Shown: piece by piece, positions 44,490 to 55,700 of the stretch
Layout: each line of letters starts with the position of its first letter
Position numbering within the stretch: the first letter of the stretch is position 1
Origin: Methylophilaceae bacterium
GTDB taxonomy: Bacteria; Pseudomonadota; Gammaproteobacteria; Burkholderiales; Methylophilaceae
Reading direction: 5' to 3'
Length of the DNA stretch: 64,000 bases
NCBI GenBank assembly: GCA_017858095.1
Contig: JAFMCB010000001.1
Span: forward strand, 1-64,000
The notes under the pieces: generated by a model
Told to the model about the DNA's origin: nothing
The model's input: the letters and a program-made list of their open reading frames with translations, nothing else
Database searches by the model: none
Made by a program: the position numbers and the translations under genes

Positions 44490-45403
44490 TTTTGATCTCC
44501 AAGCAATAAGTGTTCAAGTAAGGCCTTTTGCACATGCAATCTATTTTCAGCCTCATCCCAAACTACACTTTGTGGGCCATCAATAACCTCAGCTGTAACT
44601 TCTTCGCCGCGATGTGCTGGAAGGCAATGCATAAAAATGGCTCCATTATTGGCTGATTGCATCATTTCTTGGTCAACCTGCCAATCCGCAAAATCTTTTA
44701 ATCTTTCTTTTTTTTCTGCTTCAAAACCCATACTTGTCCATACATCTGTGGTTACTATATCTGCTCCTTTTACCGCCTCCATTGGATCCTCAAATTCTTC
44801 AAAATGATCATCTCCATAAAGACCTGCTCTTTCTATTTCAACTTCATACCCCTTCGGCGTTGAAACATGAACATTAAAATCCAATAACTCAGCTGCTTGT
44901 AACCAAGTATTGCAAACGTTATTAGAATCACCAATCCACGCCACTGTTTTGCCTTGTATGCTACCTTTTTTTTCAATGTAGGTATAAATATCAGCCAAAA
45001 TCTGACATGGATGATATTCATTAGTCAACCCATTGATGACAGGTACTCTGGAATTTTGTGCAAATCGTTCAATAATGTCCTGTTCAAACGTTCTAATCAT
45101 TACAATGTCACACATTCTTGAAATTACCTGTGCTGCATCTTCCACCGGTTCGCCCCGTCCAAGCTGCGAATCTCTAGTATTTAGATATATCGCTGTTCCG
45201 CCCATTTGATGCATGCCTGACTCAAAAGATAATCTTGTTCTTGTGCTTGCTTTTTCAAAAATCATGACCAAAGTTCTATCTTCGAGTGGCCAATATTTCT
45301 GATAGGTTTTAAATTTTTCTTTAATAATTTTCGTCTTTTCAAAAAGGGATTGAATCTCTTCTTTTGAAAAATCATTAAATTGTAAAAAATGTTTTACTTG
45401 CAT
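44486..45403 (-). CDS. argF: Ornithine carbamoyltransferase
   Basis: [36 protein letters not shown]. Confidence 0.97.
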   Translation of the reverse strand: MQVKHFLQFNDFSKEEIQSLFEKTKIIKEKFKTYQKYWPLEDRTLVMIFEKASTRTRLSFESGMHQMGGTAIYLNTRDSQLGRGEPVEDAAQVISRMCDIVMIRTFEQDIIERFAQNSRVPVINGLTNEYHPCQILADIYTYIEKKGSIQGKTVAWIGDSNNVCNTWLQAAELLDFNVHVSTPKGYEVEIERAGLYGDDHFEEFEDPMEAVKGADIVTTDVWTSMGFEAEKKERLKDFADWQVDQEMMQSANNGAIFMHCLPAHRGEEVTAEVIDGPQSVVWDEAENRLHVQKALLEHLLLGDQK

Positions 45404-45405
45404 AA

Positions 45406-46599
45406 TTATTTACTCTTTAAAAAATCTTGAATTAACTTTGTTAAGGTAGCAATTAATATTGCAGCTTCATCTTTATTAAGAATCAGTGGGGGAAGCAGTC
45501 TAATAATTTTGTCAGCTGTAACATTAATTAAAATACCTTGATCCAATCCAGCTTTAACTAATTCACCACACGACTGATTCAATTCTATGCCAATCATCAA
45601 ACCCATGCTTCTAATTGCAATAATTTCTTTTACTGTACTTAAATTATTTTTAAAAGAGTTGACAATAAACTCACCTTGTTGAGTAGCATTATCCAGCAAA
45701 TTTTGCTGCTCAATGACACTCAATGTCGTCAAACCTGCTGAGCAAGCTAGAGGATTTCCACCGAAAGTAGAACCATGTTTGCCTGGTGAAATTACCGCAG
45801 CAGCTCTTTCGTTAACAACGCATGCACCAATAGGAATACCTGAAGCCAATCCCTTAGCCAACATCAATACGTCTGGTTTAATTTCTGTGTGTTGATAGGC
45901 AAACCATTTGCCCGTTCTGCCAATACCGCACTGCACTTCGTCAAGCATGAGCAGCCAGTTATTTTCATCACAAATTTTTCTCAAGGTGCATAAGTATGCA
46001 TTCAAGTCTTTGGGTATGTTAATGCCCCCCTCACCTTGTATAGGTTCCACCATAATGGCAGCGACTTTATTTTTCTTATCAGCAATATTTTTGATTGCAT
46101 CTATATCATCAAATGGGACCCTTATAAATCCTGGTACCAAAGGTTCAAAACCAGCCTGAACTTTCCTATTTCCCGTTGCGGTTAAAGTTGCCATCGTTCT
46201 GCCATGAAAAGCTTTTTCCATAACAATAATATTCGGGGAATCGATGCCTTCAGCATGCCCATGTAATTTAGCAATCTTAATAGCTGCCTCATTTGCTTCA
46301 CACCCTGAATTACAGAAAAAAACTGAAGATAACTCAGAAATTGAAGCTAATTTTGAAGCAAGCAAACATTGCTCTTCAATATGATAATAATTTGATACAT
46401 GAATTAATTTACTAGCTTGTTGCGTTATCGTATTTATTAAGTCAGGATGGTTGTGGCCAAGAGTATTAACTGCCACACCCGATAGTGCATCTAAATATTT
46501 TTTTCCGGATTTATCAAACAGCCAAACCCCATCCCCTCTTTCAAAAGAAAGCGGTAGCCTATTGTAAGTATTTAATATGTGATTTTCAAAAAATTTCAT
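45406..46599 (-). CDS. argD: Acetylornithine aminotransferase
   Basis: YLDALSGVAVNTLGHNHP; FFCNSGCEANEAAIKIAK; MLDEVQCGIGRTGKWFAYQH. Confidence 0.95.
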   Translation of the reverse strand: MKFFENHILNTYNRLPLSFERGDGVWLFDKSGKKYLDALSGVAVNTLGHNHPDLINTITQQASKLIHVSNYYHIEEQCLLASKLASISELSSVFFCNSGCEANEAAIKIAKLHGHAEGIDSPNIIVMEKAFHGRTMATLTATGNRKVQAGFEPLVPGFIRVPFDDIDAIKNIADKKNKVAAIMVEPIQGEGGINIPKDLNAYLCTLRKICDENNWLLMLDEVQCGIGRTGKWFAYQHTEIKPDVLMLAKGLASGIPIGACVVNERAAAVISPGKHGSTFGGNPLACSAGLTTLSVIEQQNLLDNATQQGEFIVNSFKNNLSTVKEIIAIRSMGLMIGIELNQSCGELVKAGLDQGILINVTADKIIRLLPPLILNKDEAAILIATLTKLIQDFLKSK

Positions 46600-46606
46600 C
46601 TAGAAT

Positions 46607-46633
46607 AAAAAACGGCGACCTAAAGCCGCCGTT
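46607..46633 (-). terminator. Rho-independent terminator downstream of the PuuD-like gene
   Basis: Minus strand AACGGCG-GCTTTAGGT-CGCCGTT followed by TTTTATT. Confidence 0.85.
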
Positions 46634-46651
46634 ACTAATCTTTAGGTTCAA

Positions 46652-47167
46652 TTAAATATGAAGTAATGCTTTGTGAGAAAGCCCATTTGTCATTAACAAT
46701 AGCATGGGAATCGAAAGCACCACGTTCGTACGAGATGCTAATAAAGCAACTCTTCTGGCTTTAGTTTTTTCATCATCAGTGGCCTTTTTCATGCCTAATA
46801 TTTTTTGTTGATTTGGCCAAATTAGAGCCCACACATTAAAGAGCATAATAGTACCCAACCATGAACCAATACCAATCGCCTCATAACCTGTTTCCAATAA
46901 GAAAGCAGCGGAGAAATTACCGCCGAGAAGTGCTGCACCTGCGAGCCATGTTGCAAGCGCTGCCCATCGAAACCAAAGCAATGCCAATGGAGCAACATGC
47001 TTGGTAATACCCGCACCAGTGCCATCTGCGGCAGCATTCTTTAATGCCGGAACTTGCACAAAATTAAAATAATAAAGGAGCCCAATCCATGCCACACCAG
47101 CAATCACATGAAAAAATCTCATTAAGCCAGCATAAACATCTGTCCCACCTGCAAATATAAAATCCAT
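46652..47167 (-). CDS. PuuD-like (urate hydroxylase N-terminal-type) integral membrane protein
   Basis: 171 aa; MRFFHVIAGVAWIGLLYYFNFVQVPALK; APLALLWFRWAALATWLAGAALL; several TM helices with conserved-looking His. Confidence 0.7.
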   Translation of the reverse strand: MDFIFAGGTDVYAGLMRFFHVIAGVAWIGLLYYFNFVQVPALKNAAADGTGAGITKHVAPLALLWFRWAALATWLAGAALLGGNFSAAFLLETGYEAIGIGSWLGTIMLFNVWALIWPNQQKILGMKKATDDEKTKARRVALLASRTNVVLSIPMLLLMTNGLSHKALLHI

Positions 47168-47177
47168 GTCGATTTCC

Positions 47178-47276
47178 TTATGTGTTAAAAAAATTTTCTA
47201 GTAAAGCAAGAATAATGATTGTTAAAATAATTCCAGAAACAATCGTACCTGTAATTGAATCAAGTGGATTCTTCAT
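47178..47276 (-). CDS. Unlisted 32-aa single-TM small protein
   Basis: MKNPLDSITGTIVSGIILTIIILALLENFFNT; SD CGAGGTAAGATTAG-ATG; stop is 10 nt upstream of the PuuD-like start. Confidence 0.65.
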   Translation of the reverse strand: MKNPLDSITGTIVSGIILTIIILALLENFFNT

Positions 47277-47367
47277 CTAATCTTACCTCGTTATGTTAAT
47301 TTGAAAAAAGTTAATTATACTGAAACTTCAGTATTTTAGATACTCAATCTCAAAGAAAGATTTATAG

Positions 47368-48210
47368 ATGCGCAAACTTCATAAAGGAACATTCTGGATG
47401 GTACTTGCTACATTTTGTTTTGCGATTATGGGGGCATGTGTGAAGTTAGGTTCTTACGATTTTAATACCAATGAATTAGTTTTTTATCGGTCAGGCATCA
47501 ATTTACTAATTGTTTTTTTTATTATGATGCTGTTTAAAGTGCCATTAAAAACTAACTACACAGTTTTGCACCTTAAACGATCAATTATTGGTTTTTTATC
47601 TTTAATTTTATTTTTTTATGCGATCAGTCACCTACCACTTGGGACAGCGATGTCGCTAAATTATACTTCGCCTTTGTTTGTTGGCTTGTTGATGCCTTTT
47701 GTTTTAAAGAGAAAAATAAAGTTTTTACTTCTTTGCGCTATTTTTATCGGTTTTGTTGGAATCGTCCTTATTCTAAAGCCTACTTTTGCTGATCAAAGCT
47801 TCGTTGCAGGAATTATCGGCTTGCTCTCAGGCATTGGGGCAGGTTTTGCCTACCTCTACATAACTCAACTTGGGCAATTGAAGGAGCCGTCATTGAGAAC
47901 AGTCTTTTATTTTGCACTAATCTCAACAATTGGTTCAGCATTGTTTGCGATGTCAGAGCAAATCCGACTACCAAATCACGAAAATATTTGGACTTTATTA
48001 CTTTTGGGCATCTCAGCCACAATTGCGCAACTTGCACTCACCAAGGCTTACAAAATTGGTAACACGCTTAGTAACGCGGGATTGTCATATCTAACTGTCA
48101 TTTTCTCCACAATTATTGGAGTGATTATTTTTAAGGAATATTTAGATTGGCAAACTTATTTTGGCATTTGTTTGATTATTGTCAGCGGAATAATTGCCTC
48201 AAAAAAATAA
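47368..48210 (+). CDS. EamA/DMT superfamily transporter
   Basis: ~10 TM, KGTFWMVLATFCFAIMGACVKLG; LNYTSPLFVGLLMPFVLKRK. Confidence 0.88.
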   Translation: MRKLHKGTFWMVLATFCFAIMGACVKLGSYDFNTNELVFYRSGINLLIVFFIMMLFKVPLKTNYTVLHLKRSIIGFLSLILFFYAISHLPLGTAMSLNYTSPLFVGLLMPFVLKRKIKFLLLCAIFIGFVGIVLILKPTFADQSFVAGIIGLLSGIGAGFAYLYITQLGQLKEPSLRTVFYFALISTIGSALFAMSEQIRLPNHENIWTLLLLGISATIAQLALTKAYKIGNTLSNAGLSYLTVIFSTIIGVIIFKEYLDWQTYFGICLIIVSGIIASKK

Positions 48211-48211
48211 A

Positions 48212-48850
48212 TTAAGGTTCAAGCAATCCGCATCGTATGGCAATTAAGGCAATTTCGGCAGAGTTGTTTGCATTAAGTTTTTGTTTAATATTGTAAAGAT
48301 GAGTTCCAACAGTGCGTGGACTTAGATGCATTGTTTCAGCAATTTCATTAGTACTTTTGCCTTTGGCAAGAGCCATAAACACCTCAAATTCGCGATCTGA
48401 CAATACTTCGACAGGATTATTTTCTCCAGAGAGCTGCGTGATAGCCATTTGTTGGGCAATAGTCGCCTCCAGGTATTTTTTACCGCTACTGATTGATCTT
48501 ATAGCCTTTATTAGCTCTTCGGCCGCACTGCGCTTGGTAAGGTAGCCTAATGCACCAGCATTCAAAACACGTTTCGGGTGAACTGAATCTTCATGGGCAG
48601 ATAAAACCAAAATTTTTGCATTTTTATCAAACGCCAGAATTCTCTCAATAGATTCTAAACCACCAATACCTGGCATAGTAATGTCCATAACAACTACATC
48701 AGGCTTTAGCTCTTTAAAGACTTTAATCCCCTCTTCACCAGATTCTGCCTCACAAATAACCTCCATATCGGATTCAGACTCGATAAGCATTTTAAAACCC
48801 ATACGCACAACGGAGTGATCATCTACCAAAATAACACGAATATTTGCCAT
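48212..48850 (-). CDS. NarL/FixJ-family (LuxR-HTH) response regulator
   Basis: VILVDDHSVVRMGFKMLIE; VVVMDITMPGIGGLE; LSDREFEVFMALAKGKSTNEIAETMHLSPRTVGTHLYNIKQKL. Confidence 0.95.
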   Translation of the reverse strand: MANIRVILVDDHSVVRMGFKMLIESESDMEVICEAESGEEGIKVFKELKPDVVVMDITMPGIGGLESIERILAFDKNAKILVLSAHEDSVHPKRVLNAGALGYLTKRSAAEELIKAIRSISSGKKYLEATIAQQMAITQLSGENNPVEVLSDREFEVFMALAKGKSTNEIAETMHLSPRTVGTHLYNIKQKLNANNSAEIALIAIRCGLLEP

Positions 48851-48861
48851 ACTTTTCCTAT

Positions 48862-50565
48862 TTATATAAAGGGAATTTTAATCTTTAAGGTGGTGCCTTT
48901 ATCTATCACAGAATGGATCAAAAAATCGCCGTTCAGTGATTTTACTCTCTCTTCGATCCCCACTAAACCAAATTGTTTGGAATTTTTTAAAATACCTATA
49001 TCAAAGCCTACACCATTATCCTGAAACTGTATCTCAATATTATTTTTTCTCCGAGCGATATTGATATTCACTTTTGATGCCTTCGCGTGTTTAACGCAAT
49101 TATTCATAGCTTCTTGGATGACACGGTAAATATTTATATTTATCATTTCACCCAAATTATCAATATCACCATTGATATTCAAGTTAATCTTTAACTTGCT
49201 ATATTGCTTTTTCCAATTATTGACAAAATCAACAATGGTCTCATTCAAACCAAGGTTATCAAGCGCTCCAGGCCTAAGTTTTTTTATGATATTGTGCATA
49301 CCATCATAGATTTGATTAGCAGCTGACATCACTGTTGATGCACTTTCTTCAATAACTTTATCCTTTCCTTTTGATCGATTAACAATATTCTGCGTAAAAA
49401 TTTTAATCGCTGAAACATACTGCCCTAATTCATCATGCAGTTCACGTGCCAAACTTTTTCTTTCGTCCTCAACATGCTCTTGGATTATGGCTGTTAATTC
49501 CCTATTTTGCTGTAAGGCCTCAGCAGACTTCAATGCTTGAATTTTTTCAGATATGTCCCGCATACTTACGATATCGCCAACAACTTTTTTAGAGCTTGGA
49601 TCAATTAACGGGGATCGAGAAATAGAGACATTAACTAATTTTCCTGACTTAGTTTTTCTTTGAGTTTCAAGATTGATAATAATATTGCTCAATTTAGAGT
49701 AATTTATTTCTAACTTTTTATTAAGATTTCTGGGTTCTAAAATACTTATTTTTTTTCCAATAATATCGGAAGATTTGTAACCAAAAATTTTTTCAGCAGA
49801 TTTGTTCCAAAAGTTAATTTTCAGATTATGATCATGAATCATGACTGCATCTGCTGTCTGTTGCGCAATGAGCCCCAATCTTTTATTTTCTTGAGTCGAT
49901 TTTTCCAGTGACTGCCCCATGATATTGAAGTTTTTTGAAATTAAATCAAAATCAGGAACTTGAAAGCGTGGAAGGCGCACATTTAAATTGCCTTTCCCCA
50001 TGGCCGTGATCGCTGAAAGCATAGGATTGATAGGTTGTAACCATTTTCCAAGCAAGACGTAAATAATTAGATTTAAAGCCAAAATAAAAAACATGGTGAT
50101 ATAGAAAAGATTGCTCATCACAGCCCATGCTTCCTTGATTGCACCAATAGGATCAGAACGTACGATAAGCCTACCAAACCTTATTAAACGCATATCCTCG
50201 GTCACTGCAGGGGCAAGAAACTTTATAAACCAGCTCGGAGGAGTTTCATTTTGTCGATAGGTACTATCAGGAGACTTATAAAGCAAATTGCTTTGTAAAT
50301 CATAAAGATAAATCTTATTACTTCTTACACGACCTAGGTCCTCTAAATATGCTCTCATGACGATATGAGTATCTCCCCACTCTGGGTTTTGGGATGAGCT
50401 GATTATGACCGAATCGAGAAGTTGTAAAGTAACGTCGTGCGCTGATTCAACGCCCTCTTGAATTGATTGCTTTGATGCATACATAATAACAACGCTTAAG
50501 ACGATTATAAAAAAAAGCATAATAATCGTTATTAATAAATTTAGTCTTAAACGTAATCTCATCAA
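48862..50565 (-). CDS. Sensor histidine kinase (HAMP, PAS, HisKA_3/NarX-type)
   Basis: Two N-terminal TMs, PAS segment VMIHDHNLKINFWNKSAEKIFGY, HisKA_3 DERKSLARELHDELGQYVSAIK, ATPase VIQEAMNNCVKHAKAS...QFQDNGVGFD. Confidence 0.94.
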   Translation of the reverse strand: MMRLRLRLNLLITIIMLFFIIVLSVVIMYASKQSIQEGVESAHDVTLQLLDSVIISSSQNPEWGDTHIVMRAYLEDLGRVRSNKIYLYDLQSNLLYKSPDSTYRQNETPPSWFIKFLAPAVTEDMRLIRFGRLIVRSDPIGAIKEAWAVMSNLFYITMFFILALNLIIYVLLGKWLQPINPMLSAITAMGKGNLNVRLPRFQVPDFDLISKNFNIMGQSLEKSTQENKRLGLIAQQTADAVMIHDHNLKINFWNKSAEKIFGYKSSDIIGKKISILEPRNLNKKLEINYSKLSNIIINLETQRKTKSGKLVNVSISRSPLIDPSSKKVVGDIVSMRDISEKIQALKSAEALQQNRELTAIIQEHVEDERKSLARELHDELGQYVSAIKIFTQNIVNRSKGKDKVIEESASTVMSAANQIYDGMHNIIKKLRPGALDNLGLNETIVDFVNNWKKQYSKLKINLNINGDIDNLGEMININIYRVIQEAMNNCVKHAKASKVNINIARRKNNIEIQFQDNGVGFDIGILKNSKQFGLVGIEERVKSLNGDFLIHSVIDKGTTLKIKIPFI

Positions 50566-50661
50566 AACAAACCACTAAAGTTGTATACTTGGGTTTTAAC
50601 ATGTGTACTTTTTTTCGACAAGCGCAATTTAATTAAAATTCATTTTTAAAAATATCTAGAT

Positions 50662-50694
50662 TATAAGTCTTATATATGATATATAAGACTTATA
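50662..50694. promoter_or_regulatory. 33-bp near-perfect palindrome upstream of acs (two TATAAGnCTTATA sites)
   Basis: TATAAGTCTTATATATGATATATAAGACTTATA; 16-bp arms around a single G (50678). Confidence 0.75.
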
Positions 50695-50723
50695 GAAGAA
50701 AAAAATATGTAAAGAGGTGAATA

Positions 50724-52697
50724 ATGGCCATAGAATCAATGCATCATGAAGATCGTCTTTTTAAACCGTCCGAAGAAATATCAAAAAATGCACACATATC
50801 CAGTTTTGATCATTACAAGGCTTTATGTAAAAAAGCAAATGAAAACTATGAAGAATTTTGGGCTGATTTAGCAAACGAGCTGTTAATTTGGAATAAACCT
50901 TTTACAAAAATTTTAAATGAAGATAATGCCCCCTTTTACAAATGGTTTGAAGACGGAAAGCTTAATGCTTCACATAATTGTCTTGATCGTCATCTAAAAA
51001 CGCAACCTGATAAACCTGCTTTAATATTTGAAGCTGATGATGGCAGCAACAAAGTGGTTACATTTAGAGAACTTTATGAACAAGTCTGTCAATTAGCAAA
51101 TGGTCTTAAAAAGCTCAACTTGGGTACTGGTGAGCGAGTTATTATCTACTTACCTATGACAATCGAAGCGGTTGTTGCGATGCAAGCGTGTGCTCGAATT
51201 GGACTTACACACTCAGTAGTTTTTGGTGGTTTTTCGGCTAAAAGTATTCAAGAGAGAATTGCTGATGCTCAAGCAAAATTAGTTATAACAGCAGATTTTC
51301 AATTCAGGGGTGGGAAAAAAATACCTCTCAAAACAGCCGTCGATGAAGCGCTTGCTATGGGGGGATGTGGCTGTATAGAAAAAGTGATTGTTTTAAAACG
51401 CTCAGATGATGATATAGACCTATCACCAAATGATTTGCTTTGGCAGGATTTGATAAAAGACCAACCGAAAGATTGTGAACCGGTATTTGTTGGCGCTGAA
51501 CATCCCCTATTTCTCCTGTATACCTCAGGTTCCACTGGCAAACCTAAAGGTGTTCAGCACTCGACAGCAGGCTATTTATTGCATGCAATGAATACAAGTC
51601 GATGGACTTTTGACATTCATGCGAATGATATCTATTGGTGTACCGCCGATGTTGGCTGGATTACTGGTCACACTTATGTAGCCTATGGTCCATTGGCATT
51701 AGGTGTAACGCAAGTTATTTTTGAGGGCGTGCCTACCTACCCAGATGCCAGCCGTTTTTGGCAAATAATAGAAAAACATAAAATATCAATTTTTTATACT
51801 GCTCCTACGGCAATCCGTGCTCTTATTAAAGCTTCTGAGGTCAATCCTGAGACCGATCCAAAAAAATACGATTTAACGTCTTTGCGTCTCTTGGGTACGG
51901 TAGGGGAGCCTATAAATCCTGAAGCATGGATGTGGTACTACAATTCCGTTGGGCGTGAGCGTTGTCCGATAATGGATACCTTTTGGCAAACCGAAACTGG
52001 AGGACACGTTATTACTCCCTTGCCTGGCGCAATAGCGTTAGTTCCCGGTTCTTGTACGCTACCTTTTCCTGGCATCGATATTGACGTTGTTGATGAAGTT
52101 GGCAAAGAATTGAACTGGGGTCAAGGCGGGCTGCTAGTGATTAAAAAACCCTGGCCATCAATGATTAGGACAATCTGGGGAGACCCAGATAGATTCAAAA
52201 AAAGCTACTTCCCAGAAGAGTTAGGAGGAAAACTCTATTTGGCGGGAGATGGAGCAATAAGAGATGAAAAAAATGGCTATTTTACAATCATGGGCAGGAT
52301 AGATGATGTTTTAAATGTATCAGGACATCGGCTCGGAACAATGGAAGTTGAATCTGCATTGGTTGCAAACGACCTAGTGGCAGAAGCTGCCGTAGTTGGC
52401 AAGCCGCATGACGTTAAAGGTGAATCAATTGTCGCTTTTGTGGTTCTCAAGGGCAGTCGACCGTCAGCAGATAAAGCTAAAAATATAATATTAACTTTAC
52501 GTGACTGGGTTGGAAAAGAAATTGGGCCTATAGCAAAACCTGATGAAATACGTTTTGGAGATAACCTACCCAAAACAAGGTCAGGGAAAATTATGCGAAG
52601 ACTCCTCCGCTCACTGGCAAAAGGTGAGGCAATCACATCGGATATTTCAACACTAGAGAATCCTGCAATCCTCGAGCAGCTTAGCGAAAAACTATAG
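50724..52697 (+). CDS. acs: Acetyl-CoA synthetase (AMP-forming)
   Basis: [59 protein letters not shown]. Confidence 0.97.
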   Translation: MAIESMHHEDRLFKPSEEISKNAHISSFDHYKALCKKANENYEEFWADLANELLIWNKPFTKILNEDNAPFYKWFEDGKLNASHNCLDRHLKTQPDKPALIFEADDGSNKVVTFRELYEQVCQLANGLKKLNLGTGERVIIYLPMTIEAVVAMQACARIGLTHSVVFGGFSAKSIQERIADAQAKLVITADFQFRGGKKIPLKTAVDEALAMGGCGCIEKVIVLKRSDDDIDLSPNDLLWQDLIKDQPKDCEPVFVGAEHPLFLLYTSGSTGKPKGVQHSTAGYLLHAMNTSRWTFDIHANDIYWCTADVGWITGHTYVAYGPLALGVTQVIFEGVPTYPDASRFWQIIEKHKISIFYTAPTAIRALIKASEVNPETDPKKYDLTSLRLLGTVGEPINPEAWMWYYNSVGRERCPIMDTFWQTETGGHVITPLPGAIALVPGSCTLPFPGIDIDVVDEVGKELNWGQGGLLVIKKPWPSMIRTIWGDPDRFKKSYFPEELGGKLYLAGDGAIRDEKNGYFTIMGRIDDVLNVSGHRLGTMEVESALVANDLVAEAAVVGKPHDVKGESIVAFVVLKGSRPSADKAKNIILTLRDWVGKEIGPIAKPDEIRFGDNLPKTRSGKIMRRLLRSLAKGEAITSDISTLENPAILEQLSEKL

Positions 52698-52740
52698 GTT
52701 TCTTGTACAAGTTTAGATAAAACCTATAAAATCTTTTTTT
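52693..52740 (+). terminator. Putative terminator/stem-loop after acs
   Basis: TATAGGTTT (52693-52701)/AAACCTATA (52720-52728) with inner palindrome CTTGTACAAG, then T-rich tail; AT-rich stem, so weak. Confidence 0.45.
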
Positions 52741-52759
52741 AAAGTTTGAATAACTACCC

Positions 52760-55700
52760 ATGCCTAAAAAAATAACATTTTTTTTTAAAAAAATTGTTTT
52801 ACCTTTTTTCATTTTAGGTATTTCTTTTGCTCTCATCGGCAGTGTTGGCGTCTACTTTTACATTAAAACTCATACTGAAACAGTAAAAAACTTTATTGTA
52901 AAAGAAATGGAGACGATTATTGGCTATGACGTTGAAATTGGTTCAATCGAGGCTAATTGGAATTTAACCAATCCCAGCATTACCGTTCATAACTATCAAA
53001 TCTTAAATGCCAACCTAGAGAAATCTTTAGGGGCTGAACAAATTGACATTGATTTCTCATGGCTCTCTTTGGTAAGGCTGGAACCTACTTTAGATAAAAT
53101 AACACTCTACAGACCTAACATGTCAATAGTGAAAGAAAAAGATGGTACGTTAACAATAAATGGCATTAGCTTTGACTATGACGAAGATGGGGGAGGTTTT
53201 TCTAATTGGCTCTTAAATCAAGATGATGTAATCATCGTTGATGCTAGTTTTACTTGGGTTGATTTAACCCGAGGTGATAATAAGCTAGAATTTCATGACG
53301 TAGATATCAATTATGGATCATCAAAAATTTACGCATTTGTGGGTCGAAGAGAATTTAGCTTATCCTCATTTATCGCACCAGGTACCTCAGAAAAAATATC
53401 TATAAGTGGTTATTTTGATCTTCAAGAGATTGATCGAGAAGATGAGATTGACAGTGAAATTGATATAGTGTTTTCTAATTTTAATTTACCCGCTTTAAAG
53501 CCTTGGATCGATTACCCAATAGATATAAATTCAGGTTTCGGCGACCTTAATATCACGACAACAGTAAAAAATGGAATATTTTATTCGCTTGCTGGACGTG
53601 TCGAAATTGAAAATTTAAATATCTTATCTGAAAATAATAAAACCATAAAAATCAATAAATTAGAATCTTTTTTAAATGTTTTAAATGAAAATAATATTTT
53701 AACCGTGACAGCGAATGATGCAACGTTAGGGCTCGATAATGGGCTGAATCTGGATAATTTTAATTTCCAGACAAAGACCCGTCATGAGGAATTAATTGGT
53801 ATCATACTTAATCTTGATTCCATTAATCTTGCATCGCTTTCCGACCTTGCTCAATATTTACCTGAAGATTTTAATACCACCAAACAAGATCTAACTGGAC
53901 TTGCCCCTTCTGGCGGTATTGAAAACCTTAAATTAGAGTGGAATCAAGGTGATAGTTTTTTTGCTGGCCTAAATCTTGAAATGTTAGCAACCAATCTCAC
54001 TGTAAAAGCCTATAAAAATTATCCGGGAATTGAAAACTTTTCTGGGCACCTTAATATACAAGACAACACAGGACAAATTAAGGTAAATGCAAATAATTTT
54101 GTCTTAAGTAAGCTTGATACCTTTAGAGAGAATATTAAATTTAATGAATTGAAAGGCATATTAACTTGGAATAATGATAATTTTTTCATTAAAAATATTT
54201 CAGCTAACAATTCTGACTTTGAAGCCATTATTAATGGACGATACATTGCCTCAACATCAGACGAAGACGCCATAGACATCCGAATTGATATCCCCCGAGC
54301 AGATATATCAGATCTTAAGGAATATTACCCCAAGCAAATGGGTAAAGATGCACTGAGTTGGCTAGATACCTCACTTCTTAAAGGGGTAGCTAAAGATACA
54401 AAAATTAACATGCGCGGCAAACTGAGGGACTTTCCTTTTATTGATGAAAAAAATCAACCCGATGCAAGTGAGGGGGTCTTTACAATCACTACAACAATTG
54501 TAGGAAGTGAAATTGAATACGGAGATAATTGGCCAAATGCAACAAACTTTAATGTTGATGTAAATTTAAATGCCTCAAGAATTGAACTAACCAGTGCTGA
54601 AGGCGAGATTCTTGGTAATCAATTTAAATCTTTTAAAGGGATTATTCCTAATTTTACCGATGATATACCCATGCTCAATATTGATGCAGAGCTTAATAGC
54701 CCGCTTGATATCATCATAAAATTTATTAATAACAGCCCTATTAAAAATGAAATGCAAGGAACTTCTGAGGGAATGAAAGGTTTTGGGCCAGGTTCCCTTA
54801 AGCTTTCACTCAAGATCCCCTTAACTGATGTTGATAAACTCACTTATGATGGAATTTATTCTTTTCAAAATTCATCGCTAGAAAATGAAACACTCGACTT
54901 ACCTTTATTAAGTGAAATTCGAGGAGATCTATTTTTTAATCCAGTGAAAGTATCTATTGTCAATGCTAAAGCTTCTGTTTACGATGAATCTCTAAATATT
55001 TCTTTATCCAATATTAACGAAAAAACAGTTTTAGACGTTGATGGTTTAATTCATAACAATCTAATCAAAACCAAACTTGGAGAAAAGTGGTTAGACAAGA
55101 TTCAGGGTGAAACCAAGTGGAATGCTCAATTAGTCATTGATGATAAACAATCAATTTTCACGTTAAAGAGTGATTTAAAGGGAGTGTCTATCAAGTCGTT
55201 AGAGGGGTTTAATAAAACAGCAGAGCAAGCCATACCCTTTCAGCTTATTAAAAAATCACCAAAAACAGGCAAAGATTTCATAGACATTTCATATGGAAAC
55301 ATCGTGACTGCAAAACTTGAAAGAGATACCAGTAATACCATTCACCATGGTTATATTGGAATTAATGCAAAACCAGAATTGCCAAAGCAAGGTGTAGCCC
55401 TATTTGCAAACTTCAAAGAAATCAACAGCGAGGATTTTGAATTTATTTTTGAGGAGGACCCAGGTGATAAACCAACAACAGCCTCGAGGCAAGCTCTAAA
55501 AGAAGAATTTGACCCCCTCATCGACTCAGCCGTCATTAATATTGAACATTTGATTTTTGAGGGAAACTCGCTGACTCAAAGTTCTTTTAATTTCTACCCT
55601 ACCCCCACTGGATATGAGCTGGATGTTTTGTCCAATGAGGCTATAGGAGAGATTACTTTTGAAGATACGCAAAATTACTACAAAGCGAATTTTTCAAAAA

